From: an uncultured Mediterraneibacter sp.
GTDB lineage: Bacteria; Bacillota; Clostridia; Lachnospirales; Lachnospiraceae
Length of the DNA: 64,000 bases
Direction of reading: 5' to 3'
Assembly (NCBI RefSeq): GCF_934330165.1
Contig: NZ_CAKRGI010000006.1
Span: 14,380-78,379, forward strand
Shown piece after piece: positions 44,288-50,658 of this stretch; the first letter of the stretch is position 1, and each line of letters starts with the position of its first letter. Below the pieces are notes generated by a model. The model did not search any database, was not told the DNA's origin, and was given only the letters and a program-made list of their open reading frames with translations. The position numbers and the translations under genes are program-made.

Positions 44288-44358
44288 GACTTTAATATCT
44301 GTGAGACAGAAAGTCTTGCGTCTAACACTTCCGTATCCCCGGAAGTGTTATTTTTTTC
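44288..44358 (+). ncRNA. Candidate countertranscribed RNA controlling rep
   Basis: From the plus-strand promoter an RNA of about 70 nt would run to a strong terminator at 44324-44357. It has one 5' stem (GACTTT / AAAGTC, 44288-44293 and 44310-44315) and the terminator hairpin. It is fully complementary to the leader of the rep mRNA read from the minus strand. Architecture matches countertranscribed RNAs of rolling-circle plasmids (pT181 type). Known: such RNAs lower Rep synthesis by attenuation. Inference: the same here. Confidence 0.6.
44324..44357 (+). terminator. Strong plus-strand terminator
   Basis: 9-bp perfect stem AACACTTCC / GGAAGTGTT (44324-44332, 44341-44349) followed by ATTTTTTT on the plus strand. 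All nearby genes are on the minus strand, so it must serve a plus-strand transcript. Confidence 0.85.
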
Positions 44359-44677
44359 TTCTTTTTTCGTAGATCCTTGTCCCGATATGGAGCATGTATG
44401 CTGTCACTGCTATACATGTTCCTGTGATCAGCTCCCCTTTTATGACCGAGATATCCTGCATTAGTACTTCCGTGGTCTCTATCTTTGCACACATCACGAT
44501 CAGGTCTACAAGGATAATCCCTTCCAATGCTCCCCGGAGCAGTCTCAGATTTCCTCTTATGCGACTATCACGTATTCTTTCCCTTTTTCTTCTGCCAGTC
44601 TCTCTGCTGTAGCCTTCGCTTCTTCGTAAGTCCCACGTTTGCAGGCCATTTCCCCGCTCTTCCATCTTATGATCCAT
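44348..44677 (-). CDS. Two-helix membrane protein of the early operon, start uncertain
   Basis: The convincing part lies after 44560: EGIILVDLIVMCAKIETTE, then GELITGTCIAVTAYMLHIG and a basic end RIYEKRRKK, two membrane helices. The upstream part of the frame overlaps the 52-residue gene out of frame and is Arg-rich, so translation probably begins later, perhaps at the TTG at 44525-44527 or at a CTG near 44546. The stop overlaps the plus-strand terminator. Function unknown. Confidence 0.5.
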   Translation of the reverse strand: MDHKMEERGNGLQTWDLRRSEGYSRETGRRKRERIRDSRIRGNLRLLRGALEGIILVDLIVMCAKIETTEVLMQDISVIKGELITGTCIAVTAYMLHIGTRIYEKRRKK

Positions 44678-44715
44678 ATATGTTCTTCCTCTCTTCTTCC
44701 GATTCTCTGACTCAT
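44557..44715 (-). CDS. Small early protein of 52 residues
   Basis: MSQRIGRREEEHIWIIRWKS followed by the helix YEEAKATAERLAEEKGKEYVIV. The ATG at 44715 overlaps the upstream TGA (ATGA), a typical coupled start, with AAGGA upstream. The strand-helix-strand layout resembles small DUF-type phage proteins; role unknown. Confidence 0.65.
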   Translation of the reverse strand: MSQRIGRREEEHIWIIRWKSGEMACKRGTYEEAKATAERLAEEKGKEYVIVA

Positions 44716-44999
44716 ATCATTGCATCCTTCATAAAGCGTTCCACAGCGGCATCCCACTCTTCCATCAGCCTGATCTCCATCTTTGGCCGGAGCAGATCCG
44801 AATCTGTAATGACCTCCATCAGCTTTGCGGTCTGCTCCGCAGTAAAATCGTATTTCTCTGCACGTATTGTCCTGATTACCGACTGCCTGTACAGTTTTTC
44901 ACGAGTTTCCCGGTCTTCCACTTCCCGTACCTTCTGCATAATGTACCGGTGCATTCTTACCACAAAGGAAGCAAACTCATCATTACTCATTTTTTTCAT
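44712..44999 (-). CDS. Early phage protein, helical, unknown
   Basis: A 95-residue protein (MKKMSNDEFASFVVRMHRYIMQKVREVEDRETREKLYRQS, later FTAEQTAKLMEVITDSDLLRPKMEIRLMEEWDAAVERF). All helical and charged. I start at 44999; the frame extends to 45137 but that region overlaps the excisionase-like gene. The start overlaps that gene by 17 bp. Function unknown. Confidence 0.65.
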   Translation of the reverse strand: MKKMSNDEFASFVVRMHRYIMQKVREVEDRETREKLYRQSVIRTIRAEKYDFTAEQTAKLMEVITDSDLLRPKMEIRLMEEWDAAVERFMKDAMI

Positions 45000-45246
45000 A
45001 TAAATATCCTGTCTCCTCATACAGCTTTTTGGGACTAATGTAGTAATTAATTCTTCCCTTTTTGCTGTCCATCTCCTGCACGTCTGTAACCTGCTTCCCT
45101 TTCCTGATTGCGACTCCAATGTTAAGCCAGCCTGCAATAATACCGGCTCGAACCCAGGCAGGATTCTTTCCGTACGCTTTTGCAGCTATTGAAACTGGAA
45201 CATGCCCCGGTTGAAATTCAATGTTTTTCTCCTGTAAATGATCCAT
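44983..45246 (-). CDS. Excisionase-like small DNA-binding protein
   Basis: An 87-residue protein with a winged-helix/MerR-like pattern: VPVSIAAKAYGKNPAWVRAGIIAGWLNIGVAIRKG, then RINYYISPKKLYEETGY. The layout (HTH, wing with NYYIS, C-terminal helix) resembles small excisionases and phage regulatory DNA-binding proteins. Placed early in the rightmost part of the early operon, near the repressor, as xis-type genes often are. Either an excisionase or an early regulator. Confidence 0.65.
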   Translation of the reverse strand: MDHLQEKNIEFQPGHVPVSIAAKAYGKNPAWVRAGIIAGWLNIGVAIRKGKQVTDVQEMDSKKGRINYYISPKKLYEETGYLYEKNE

Positions 45247-45252
45247 CTCTTC

Positions 45253-45414
45253 TCACCCCACCTTTTTCTCATCCAGCTCTGCACATAATGCAAAGCCTTT
45301 TACCAATGCCAAAGCCTCCGGTTTTCTCTCCCTCGGAATCTTTTCAAGAATTTCCATCATTTCTTTTGCATCTTCTCTCTTTTTTTCAATACTTTCTCTG
45401 TATGTTCTTGTCAT
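45253..45414 (-). CDS. Small early protein of 53 residues
   Basis: MTRTYRESIEKKREDAKEMM, then PEALALVKGFALCAELDEKK. AAGGAG lies 8 bases before the ATG and the start overlaps the upstream stop. The pattern with ILEKIP..ERKPEALALVKGF is common in small Firmicutes phage proteins found near the repressor. Function unknown. Confidence 0.7.
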   Translation of the reverse strand: MTRTYRESIEKKREDAKEMMEILEKIPRERKPEALALVKGFALCAELDEKKVG

Positions 45415-45698
45415 ATCTCTTCTCCTTTCTTCTTGTCTTTTTTCACTTGTTCTCCTATACTTTCCTTACAGGCATTACTGTGCCGAGTTTTTAGGAAACC
45501 ACTAGTTTTTTTAGGGGAGGTTTTGCCTCCTCTAATTTCATGTAAGATTTCATGAAGCAATGCCGTCTGATACATAATCTCTTTCCCGATGATTGAATCT
45601 GGATCTACACATACCTGTCTTCGCCTTTTTTTCTTTTCTTTATTAATTTCATCTCTTTGCCTTTTGGCAAATAATGATATTTCTTCGTAAATACTCAT
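45411..45698 (-). CDS. First gene of the early operon, unknown
   Basis: A 95-residue charged protein (MSIYEEISLFAKRQRDEINKEKKKRRRQVCVDPDSIIGKEIMYQTALLHEIL..) with a helical middle and a basic C-terminus. AGGTGAGGAG precedes the ATG. It is immediately downstream of the early promoter at 45733-45761. An antirepressor or regulatory role is possible from position, but nothing in the sequence proves it. Confidence 0.7.
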   Translation of the reverse strand: MSIYEEISLFAKRQRDEINKEKKKRRRQVCVDPDSIIGKEIMYQTALLHEILHEIRGGKTSPKKTSGFLKTRHSNACKESIGEQVKKDKKKGEEI

Positions 45699-45720
45699 CT
45701 CTCCTCACCTCGCTTCCGTT

Positions 45721-45786
45721 TCGTTTGAATACATCATATTCTCTTTTGAATACTTTGTCAATATATTTTTGTTGCGTTTGAAAACT
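45721..45786. promoter_or_regulatory. Three related operator half-sites between early and repressor promoters
   Basis: GTTTGAATAC (45723-45732), TTTTGAATAC (45744-45753) and GTTTGAAAAC (45777-45786) are direct repeats spaced 21 and 33 bp apart, two and three helical turns. They overlap the early promoter and approach the repressor promoter, as expected for CI/Cro binding sites. Confidence 0.65.
45733..45761 (-). promoter_or_regulatory. Early (PR-like) promoter
   Basis: On the minus strand TTGACA (45761-45756), 17 bp, TATGAT (45738-45733). It would drive the long early operon starting at 45698. Confidence 0.85.
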
Positions 45787-45793
45787 TTTTATA

Positions 45794-45822
45794 TTGACTT
45801 CATCTCTAAGTAGTGCTATCAT
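45794..45822 (+). promoter_or_regulatory. Repressor (PRM-like) promoter
   Basis: TTGACT (45794-45799), 17-bp spacer ending TGC, TATCAT (45817-45822), followed by AAAGGAGG and the repressor start codon. Divergent from the early promoter. Confidence 0.85.
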
Positions 45823-45843
45823 CAATTCAAAGGAGGTGTTTCT

Positions 45844-46212
45844 ATGACACAAGGAGAGCGAATTAAACAGGTTCGCAAATCTCTAAATATGACTATGGAT
45901 CAGTTTGGTGGTAAAATTGGCGTTACAAAATCCACAATTTCTAATATAGAAAACGGAAATCGAAATGCCACTGAACATATGCTTAAATCCATCTGCCGTG
46001 AGTTCCGGGTAAATTACTTTTGGCTCACCGAAGAAAAGGGAGAGCCTTTCATCGATATCCCTGATACTGCTTTGGATGATCTTGCCGATGATTACGATCT
46101 TGATAATATAGATAAAAAGATTATTCAGAAGTATCTGGAGCTGAGTGCTGATCAGCGTGACGTGATTAAAGCTTACCTTAGAAGTCTCTGCGAAGACGAA
46201 AAAAACGGGTGA
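45844..46212 (+). CDS. CI-like XRE-family repressor
   Basis: A 122-residue protein. The N-terminal HTH is RIKQVRKSLNMTMDQFGGKIGVTKSTISNIENGNRNATE, with REFRVNYFWLTEEKGEPF closing the domain. The C-terminal half is a short helical oligomerisation region (DIDKKIIQKYLELSADQRDVIKAYLRSL-type; here NIDKKIIQKYLELS), not a LexA-type peptidase. Thus induction would not be by RecA self-cleavage and may need an antirepressor or a metalloprotease. No ImmA-like gene is seen next to it. Confidence 0.88.
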   Translation: MTQGERIKQVRKSLNMTMDQFGGKIGVTKSTISNIENGNRNATEHMLKSICREFRVNYFWLTEEKGEPFIDIPDTALDDLADDYDLDNIDKKIIQKYLELSADQRDVIKAYLRSLCEDEKNG

Positions 46213-46228
46213 TTCACCCGTCTTTTCT
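46204..46228 (+). terminator. Terminator of the repressor gene
   Basis: ACGGGTG / CACCCGT stem around a three-base loop (46205-46221) followed by CTTTTCT on the plus strand. The stem starts inside the last codons of the repressor and also forms the end of the convergent small gene. Confidence 0.75.
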
Positions 46229-46333
46229 GATGAAGTACTTATGTATGTATTGAAATATTTTGGCAAGATATTCTATCTTATCAATTTTTTCAATCATTTC
46301 AACAATGTACTTTTTGTAATCTTCGCTATTCAT
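46214..46333 (-). CDS. Thirty-nine-residue gene convergent with the repressor
   Basis: MNSEDYKKYIVEMIEKIDKI, then EYLAKIFQYIHKYFIRKDG. GGAGGTGG lies 9 bases before the ATG. Its stop is 1 bp from the repressor stop and both lie in the same hairpin. Small helical proteins with this pattern are frequent beside phage repressors in Clostridia; the role is unknown, possibly an antirepressor or repressor partner. Confidence 0.7.
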   Translation of the reverse strand: MNSEDYKKYIVEMIEKIDKIEYLAKIFQYIHKYFIRKDG

Positions 46334-46428
46334 GTGTATTCCACCTCCAAGATTTCCTTTCACTTAATTAACAGCTGATCAGCGGAAATCTTACGGAGAT
46401 GGGAGGATTTGTCCACTATATTGGACAC

Positions 46429-46626
46429 TTATTTGTAATCCGATTCATACAGATCTGATATTTTACATTTCAGTCCTGCTGCCAACTTCTCCAATGTAGC
46501 AAGTGTCGGATTAGAATTTTCATCCATGAGCTTCTGCACCGTCGATTTTGGTACACCTGACATCATGGACACCTGACGCACAGTTAGGTTTTTTTCATAT
46601 ATTATTTTTTCTATTAAGATTTTCAT
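46429..46626 (-). CDS. Second XRE-family HTH protein
   Basis: A 65-residue Cro/CI-type HTH: KIIYEKNLTVRQVSMMSGVPKSTVQKLMDENSNPTLATLEKLAAGLKCKISDLYE. It has only the DNA-binding domain and diverges from the exonuclease-BRCT gene. It may be a Cro-like regulator of that gene. A palindrome TGTCCA-N6-TGGACA lies directly after it (46410-46427). Confidence 0.82.
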   Translation of the reverse strand: MKILIEKIIYEKNLTVRQVSMMSGVPKSTVQKLMDENSNPTLATLEKLAAGLKCKISDLYESDYK

Positions 46627-46750
46627 GCTAATAGTATGCTGATTTTATAAATAAATTATTCATGTAAATTCATGATATAAACGGCTTAGCCGATTATATA
46701 AATAATCTTGTGGTGTAGATTAAAGGAATGATTCAAAATAGGAGGCACTT

Positions 46751-47971
46751 ATGAGGATTCACAAAGGACACAGTTTACTTGATTTTCCAAAATCATTTAT
46801 AGTTGTCGATATCGAAACAACCGGTTTCGATCCCTCCCACGATTTCATTATCGAAATTGGAGGAGTAAAAGTACAAAATGAGAGAATTATCGATACCTTT
46901 TCTTCTCTCATTAATCCCCACATGACGATTGATCCGTTTATTTCGTCATTAACAGGCATTACTGATCAGCAACTTTCTGAAGCTCCCGATATTAAACCAG
47001 TTTTGGAAACTTTTTCTGATTTTATCGGTGATTCGATTTTAGTTGGACACAATGTTCATTTTGACATTAATTTTTTATACGATAATTTTGATAGGCATCT
47101 TTCTCGTGCATTAACCAATGACTTTGTTGATACATTAAGACTAAGCCGTCGCTTTTTCAAGGACGCTCCGTCACATAAGCTTGATGCTCTTGCCAGTTAT
47201 CTCAACATTCCGGTAGATACTTCGCACAGGGCTCTTTCAGATTGTTATACTACGTTGCATCTTTATTCTCTTTTAAATGATGCTTCAACTCAAATCCCGG
47301 CATCTCAAAAAGAGCTGCTTGATTCATTAACTTTTGATGATTCGAATCCGTTTTACGGCAAACGCCTTGTTGTCAAAGGAATCCCCCAAATATATTCCTT
47401 TGAATTCATGAAAGCTGTGTCAGAAAAGTGTACTGCAAAAATGAGCGATGTTTTTTACAATTCTTGTGATTATATCATTTTTAGTCATTATACATATAAG
47501 GCATTTATGAACGGATCTAACAGTGCCAAATTTGAGAAAGCTAAAAAGCTGGTAGATTCAGGTACACTGACTATTCTGTCCGAAACTGAATGGTGCAAAA
47601 TGTTAGGACTTCCCATTCCAGTTGGATCTCCATCCTCTCGCACTAATCTGTCTGCCAAGTATATAGTTACTGAAAAAACCGAATTTGATGAAACTCATCC
47701 ATTATATGGGAAAACTTGTGTCTTTACCGGAACCCTTGAAAAAATGGCTCGAAAAGATGCCATGCAGATTGTAGTTGACCTGGGAGGACTTGTTGGTAAT
47801 TCAGTGACCAAAAAGACCAATTACTTAATTCTCGGAAATAATGATTATTGTTCATCTATTAAAGATGGAAAAAGTTCTAAACAGAAAAAAGCTGAAACTT
47901 TAAAGCTTTCTGGAAATGATATTGAAATTATTTCTGAAAATGTCTTTTATGACATGATTGAAGAAGAATAA
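46751..47971 (+). CDS. DEDDh exonuclease (DnaQ-like) with C-terminal BRCT domain
   Basis: A 406-residue protein. Residues about 15-175 are a DnaQ-type 3'-5' exonuclease: VVDIETTGFDPSHDFIIEIGG (Asp20, Glu22), GHNVHFDINFLYDNF (third Asp) and SHRALSDCYTTLHLY (His and fourth Asp). The C-terminal 85 residues are a BRCT domain (GKTCVFTGTLEKMARKDAMQIVVDLGGLVGNSVTKKTNYLILGNND). A BRCT-like middle part (YGKRLVVKGIPQIYSFEF) is weaker. Known chromosomal proteins have this layout, but here it sits in the lysogeny arm with its own AGGAGG, so it is a cargo gene possibly expressed in the lysogen. Function in the prophage unknown. Confidence 0.88.
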   Translation: MRIHKGHSLLDFPKSFIVVDIETTGFDPSHDFIIEIGGVKVQNERIIDTFSSLINPHMTIDPFISSLTGITDQQLSEAPDIKPVLETFSDFIGDSILVGHNVHFDINFLYDNFDRHLSRALTNDFVDTLRLSRRFFKDAPSHKLDALASYLNIPVDTSHRALSDCYTTLHLYSLLNDASTQIPASQKELLDSLTFDDSNPFYGKRLVVKGIPQIYSFEFMKAVSEKCTAKMSDVFYNSCDYIIFSHYTYKAFMNGSNSAKFEKAKKLVDSGTLTILSETEWCKMLGLPIPVGSPSSRTNLSAKYIVTEKTEFDETHPLYGKTCVFTGTLEKMARKDAMQIVVDLGGLVGNSVTKKTNYLILGNNDYCSSIKDGKSSKQKKAETLKLSGNDIEIISENVFYDMIEEE

Positions 47972-48175
47972 TTAAAAACCGCCCCTTCGCCAAAAGGGAC
48001 GGCACTGGAAGCACACGCCAATGTGCTTATAGAATACCTCCGAAGAGATATCTTAAACGTGCTATATGCACTTCATCCAATAGATAGTGTATCATCTTCG
48101 GACAGCTACTGCAAGCAGAACGAGCGTTCTTTGCTGGCTGTTATTTTTATACGCAATTTTAGGAGGAATGATATT
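47972..48175 (+). other. Structured 200-bp leader before the integrase
   Basis: No gene. Three potential hairpins follow each other: CCG-c-CCCTT / AAGGG-a-CGG (near 47980-48004), GCACA / TGTGC (48011-48026), and a long stem CCGAAGA-gata / tatc-a-TCTTCGG (48040-48050 and 48090-48101). No T-runs, so these are not plain terminators. They may regulate integrase translation or stability. Confidence 0.45.
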
Positions 48176-49426
48176 ATGGCACTGATTAAATGTCCAGAAT
48201 GTGAATTACAGGTAAGTGATAAAGCTCTCTCCTGCCCGCATTGCGGCTTTCCGTTGTTAAGGGGATCTCAAGAGCAGAAAAAACGTAGCACTCCCAGACG
48301 AATGAGATTACCTAATGGATTTGGAAGCATAACAGAAATTAAAGGGAAAAATTTGAGAAACCCATTTTTAGTTAGAGTCAGCATTGGGAAGACACCGACT
48401 GGTACTCCTATTACCAAATCACTTAAACCGCAAGCGTATTTTAGAACATACAACGAAGCTTACGAAGCTCTCGTAGAATATAATCGTAATCCTTATGATT
48501 TAGATTTATCCATGACCGTTGCCGAATTGTATCAAAAATGGACCTCAAAATATTTCGATGAAGTTGCCGCATCTTATACGAGAACAATCACATCTGCATG
48601 GGCTTATTGTTCATCCGTTTATAATATGCGTGCAAAAGATCTTCGGGCAAGACATATCAAAGGATGTATGGAAGATGGATTCCGCATAGAATCAAAAGGG
48701 AAAAATAAAGGTGAAAAAATTTATCCAACAGCAGGTACAAAAACAAAAATTAAATCCTTATTTAATTTAATGCTTGATTATGCAGTAGAATACGAGATTG
48801 TAGAAAAGAACTATGCCAGGGATTTTGAAATTTCAAGAGAAACTGCAGAAGCTGTCGAATCCGCGAAAAAATCTCATATCATTTTTACTGAAGAAGAAAT
48901 ACAGATATTATGGGATAATGTCGGAAAGGTAAGATATGTTGATTGGATTCTGATGCAATGCTATATGGGATGGAGACCTCAGGAGCTTGCCACTCTTCGA
49001 TTGGACGAGATAAATCTTGATGAATGGTATATGCAGGCAGGAATGAAAACAGATGCCGGAAAACAAAGAATTGTTCCAATACATACAAAAGTCAGGAAAT
49101 TATTAAAGGAGAATTATGCTTTTGCTGTATCTATCGGCAGTGATTACTTACTTAATGACAAAGGACAGACCCATGCCGGATCATGGAAATTGACTTATGA
49201 TAAATACGCCAACCGATTTAAAAAAGCAATAAAAGAACTCAATCTTAATTCAGAGCATAGACCACATGATCCAAGAATGACCTTTATCACAAGATGTCAA
49301 AAAGCAAATGTAGATAAATTTGCATTAAAAGAAATGGTCGGACACTCAATACAGGATATCACAGAGTCTGTTTATACAATACGGGATGTTGAATGGCTAC
49401 GTTCTGATCTTGAAAAAATGCAGTAA
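48176..49426 (+). CDS. int: Tyrosine integrase with N-terminal zinc ribbon
   Basis: A 416-residue site-specific recombinase. Residues 1-27 form a zinc ribbon (CPECELQVSDKALSCPHC, Cys6/9/20/23) rarely seen at the start of integrases. Then an arm-binding region, a SAM-like core-binding domain (about 105-215) and the catalytic domain: Arg267 (MGWRPQELATLRL), His364 and Arg367 (RPHDPRMTF), His390 (MVGHSIQD) and the nucleophile Tyr400 (SVYTIRD). I start at the ATG at 48176 with TTAGGAGGAATG upstream. It lies 207 bp from attR and reads toward it. Confidence 0.95.
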   Translation: MALIKCPECELQVSDKALSCPHCGFPLLRGSQEQKKRSTPRRMRLPNGFGSITEIKGKNLRNPFLVRVSIGKTPTGTPITKSLKPQAYFRTYNEAYEALVEYNRNPYDLDLSMTVAELYQKWTSKYFDEVAASYTRTITSAWAYCSSVYNMRAKDLRARHIKGCMEDGFRIESKGKNKGEKIYPTAGTKTKIKSLFNLMLDYAVEYEIVEKNYARDFEISRETAEAVESAKKSHIIFTEEEIQILWDNVGKVRYVDWILMQCYMGWRPQELATLRLDEINLDEWYMQAGMKTDAGKQRIVPIHTKVRKLLKENYAFAVSIGSDYLLNDKGQTHAGSWKLTYDKYANRFKKAIKELNLNSEHRPHDPRMTFITRCQKANVDKFALKEMVGHSIQDITESVYTIRDVEWLRSDLEKMQ

Positions 49427-49464
49427 AAAAGAATACCTGGTTCTCTTTTTATAAATATTATATT

Positions 49465-49508
49465 ATCGACAAGTCTCGGTATACAAGTAATCGACAAATA
49501 ATCGACAA
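49465..49508. promoter_or_regulatory. Integrase arm-site candidates
   Basis: ATCGACAA occurs at 49465-49472, 49490-49497 and 49501-49508; the last two form an 11-bp tandem repeat (ATCGACAAATA). Direct repeats between the integrase gene and the core site are where arm-type binding sites lie in attP. Confidence 0.5.
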
Positions 49509-49570
49509 ATAATGTGATTTTTACCCGTTTTTACTGGTTTTCAGATTAAAATAAATCAATATTTTCACAT

Positions 49571-49610
49571 AAAAGAAAAACCCTTGAAACGTTGTATTTT
49601 CAAGGGTTTT
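49571..49610 (-). terminator. Phage-borne terminator for the GGGtGRT gene
   Basis: AAAACCCTTGAAAA-type stem (49577-49589 and 49597-49610) with a T-rich tail on the minus strand, 24 bp past the GGGtGRT stop. It lies on the phage side of attR. The phage thus supplies a new terminator along with the new gene end. Confidence 0.85.
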
Positions 49611-49633
49611 CCGATATTTACCTGATCTATTTT

Positions 49634-49668
49634 TTAGAACTTGCCAGCCTTTGCAGCTTCCTCAACAG
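49634..49668. other. attR (right attachment site)
   Basis: The matching copy of the 35-bp repeat, here forming the present 3' end of the intact GGGtGRT gene. The one difference from attL (49643) is a synonymous Gly codon change. Confidence 0.93.
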
Positions 49669-50644
49669 CTACTGCAACTGCTACAGTCATACCAACCATT
49701 GGGTTGTTACCAGCACCGATCAGACCCATCATCTCAACGTGAGCCGGTACAGATGAAGATCCAGCGAACTGTGCATCAGAATGCATACGTCCCATTGTAT
49801 CTGTCATACCGTAAGAAGCCGGTCCTGCTGCCATGTTGTCCGGGTGAAGTGTACGTCCTGTACCACCACCTGAAGCAACTGAGAAGTATTTCTTTCCAGC
49901 TTCAAGACGCTCTTTCTTATATGTTCCTGCTACCGGGTGCTGGAATCTTGTCGGGTTTGTAGAGTTTCCTGTGATGGATACGTCTACATTCTCTTTCCAC
50001 ATGATCTTAACACCTTCTACTACATCGTTAGCTCCATAGCAGTTAACTTTTGCACGGAGTCCGTCAGAGTAAGCCTTGCGGAATACTTCTTTCAGTTCTC
50101 CTGTATGATAGTCAAGCTCTGTCTCAACATATGTAAATCCGTTGATACGTGCAATGATCTGAGCAGCATCTTTTCCAAGACCGTTCAGGATAACACGAAG
50201 AGGTTTCTTACGAACCTTATTTGCTTTCTCTGCGATACCGATCGCACCCTCAGCTGCTGCGAATGACTCGTGTCCAGCCAGGAATGCGAAACACTCTGTA
50301 TCCTCTTCAAGAAGCATCTTTCCAAGGTTACCATGTCCAAGACCAACTTTTCTCTGATCTGCAACAGATCCCGGAATACAGAAAGACTGAAGTCCTTCTC
50401 CGATTGCTGCTGCTGCATCTGCTGCCTTTGTACATCCTTTTTTGATTGCGATAGCTGCACCTACAGTGTAAGCCCATTTTGCATTCTCAAAACAGATTGG
50501 CTGGATTCCTTCGATCATTTTATAAACGTCAAGACCAGCTGCTTTCGTTACTTCTGCAGCTTCTTCGATGGAGTTGATTCCATACTCAGCAAGCTTTGCA
50601 AGAATCTGTTTCTCTCTTCTTTCATATGATTCAAATAATGCCAT
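49634..50644 (-). CDS. GGGtGRT family protein
   Basis: A 336-residue protein of the GGGtGRT family, named for the motif seen here as SGGGTGRTLHPDNMAAGP (near residue 260). Other features: AAAAIGEGLQSFCIPGSVADQRKVGLGHGNLGKMLLEEDTECFAFLAGHESFAAAEGA and a C-terminal MVGMTVAVAVAVEEAAKAGKF. It follows a NifU-like scaffold gene by 14 bp, the usual pair in anaerobic Firmicutes; the pair is thought to be linked to iron-sulfur metabolism but the reaction is not known. The last nine codons and stop come from the prophage and restore the sequence exactly at protein level. Confidence 0.93.
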   Translation of the reverse strand: MALFESYERREKQILAKLAEYGINSIEEAAEVTKAAGLDVYKMIEGIQPICFENAKWAYTVGAAIAIKKGCTKAADAAAAIGEGLQSFCIPGSVADQRKVGLGHGNLGKMLLEEDTECFAFLAGHESFAAAEGAIGIAEKANKVRKKPLRVILNGLGKDAAQIIARINGFTYVETELDYHTGELKEVFRKAYSDGLRAKVNCYGANDVVEGVKIMWKENVDVSITGNSTNPTRFQHPVAGTYKKERLEAGKKYFSVASGGGTGRTLHPDNMAAGPASYGMTDTMGRMHSDAQFAGSSSVPAHVEMMGLIGAGNNPMVGMTVAVAVAVEEAAKAGKF

Positions 50645-50658
50645 TGAAATAGTCCTCC

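Larger units (their letters stand above)
17226..49668. mobile_element. HK97-type siphovirus prophage
   Basis: A roughly 32.4-kb element bounded by a 35-bp direct repeat with one mismatch. It contains an integrase beside attR, divergent repressor and early promoters, a replication module, a late regulator, and a full set of packaging, head, tail and lysis genes in canonical order. Every structural gene expected for a siphovirus is present and open; the only broken gene I see is a small early membrane protein at 37747-37876. The prophage therefore looks potentially inducible. Confidence 0.95.
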
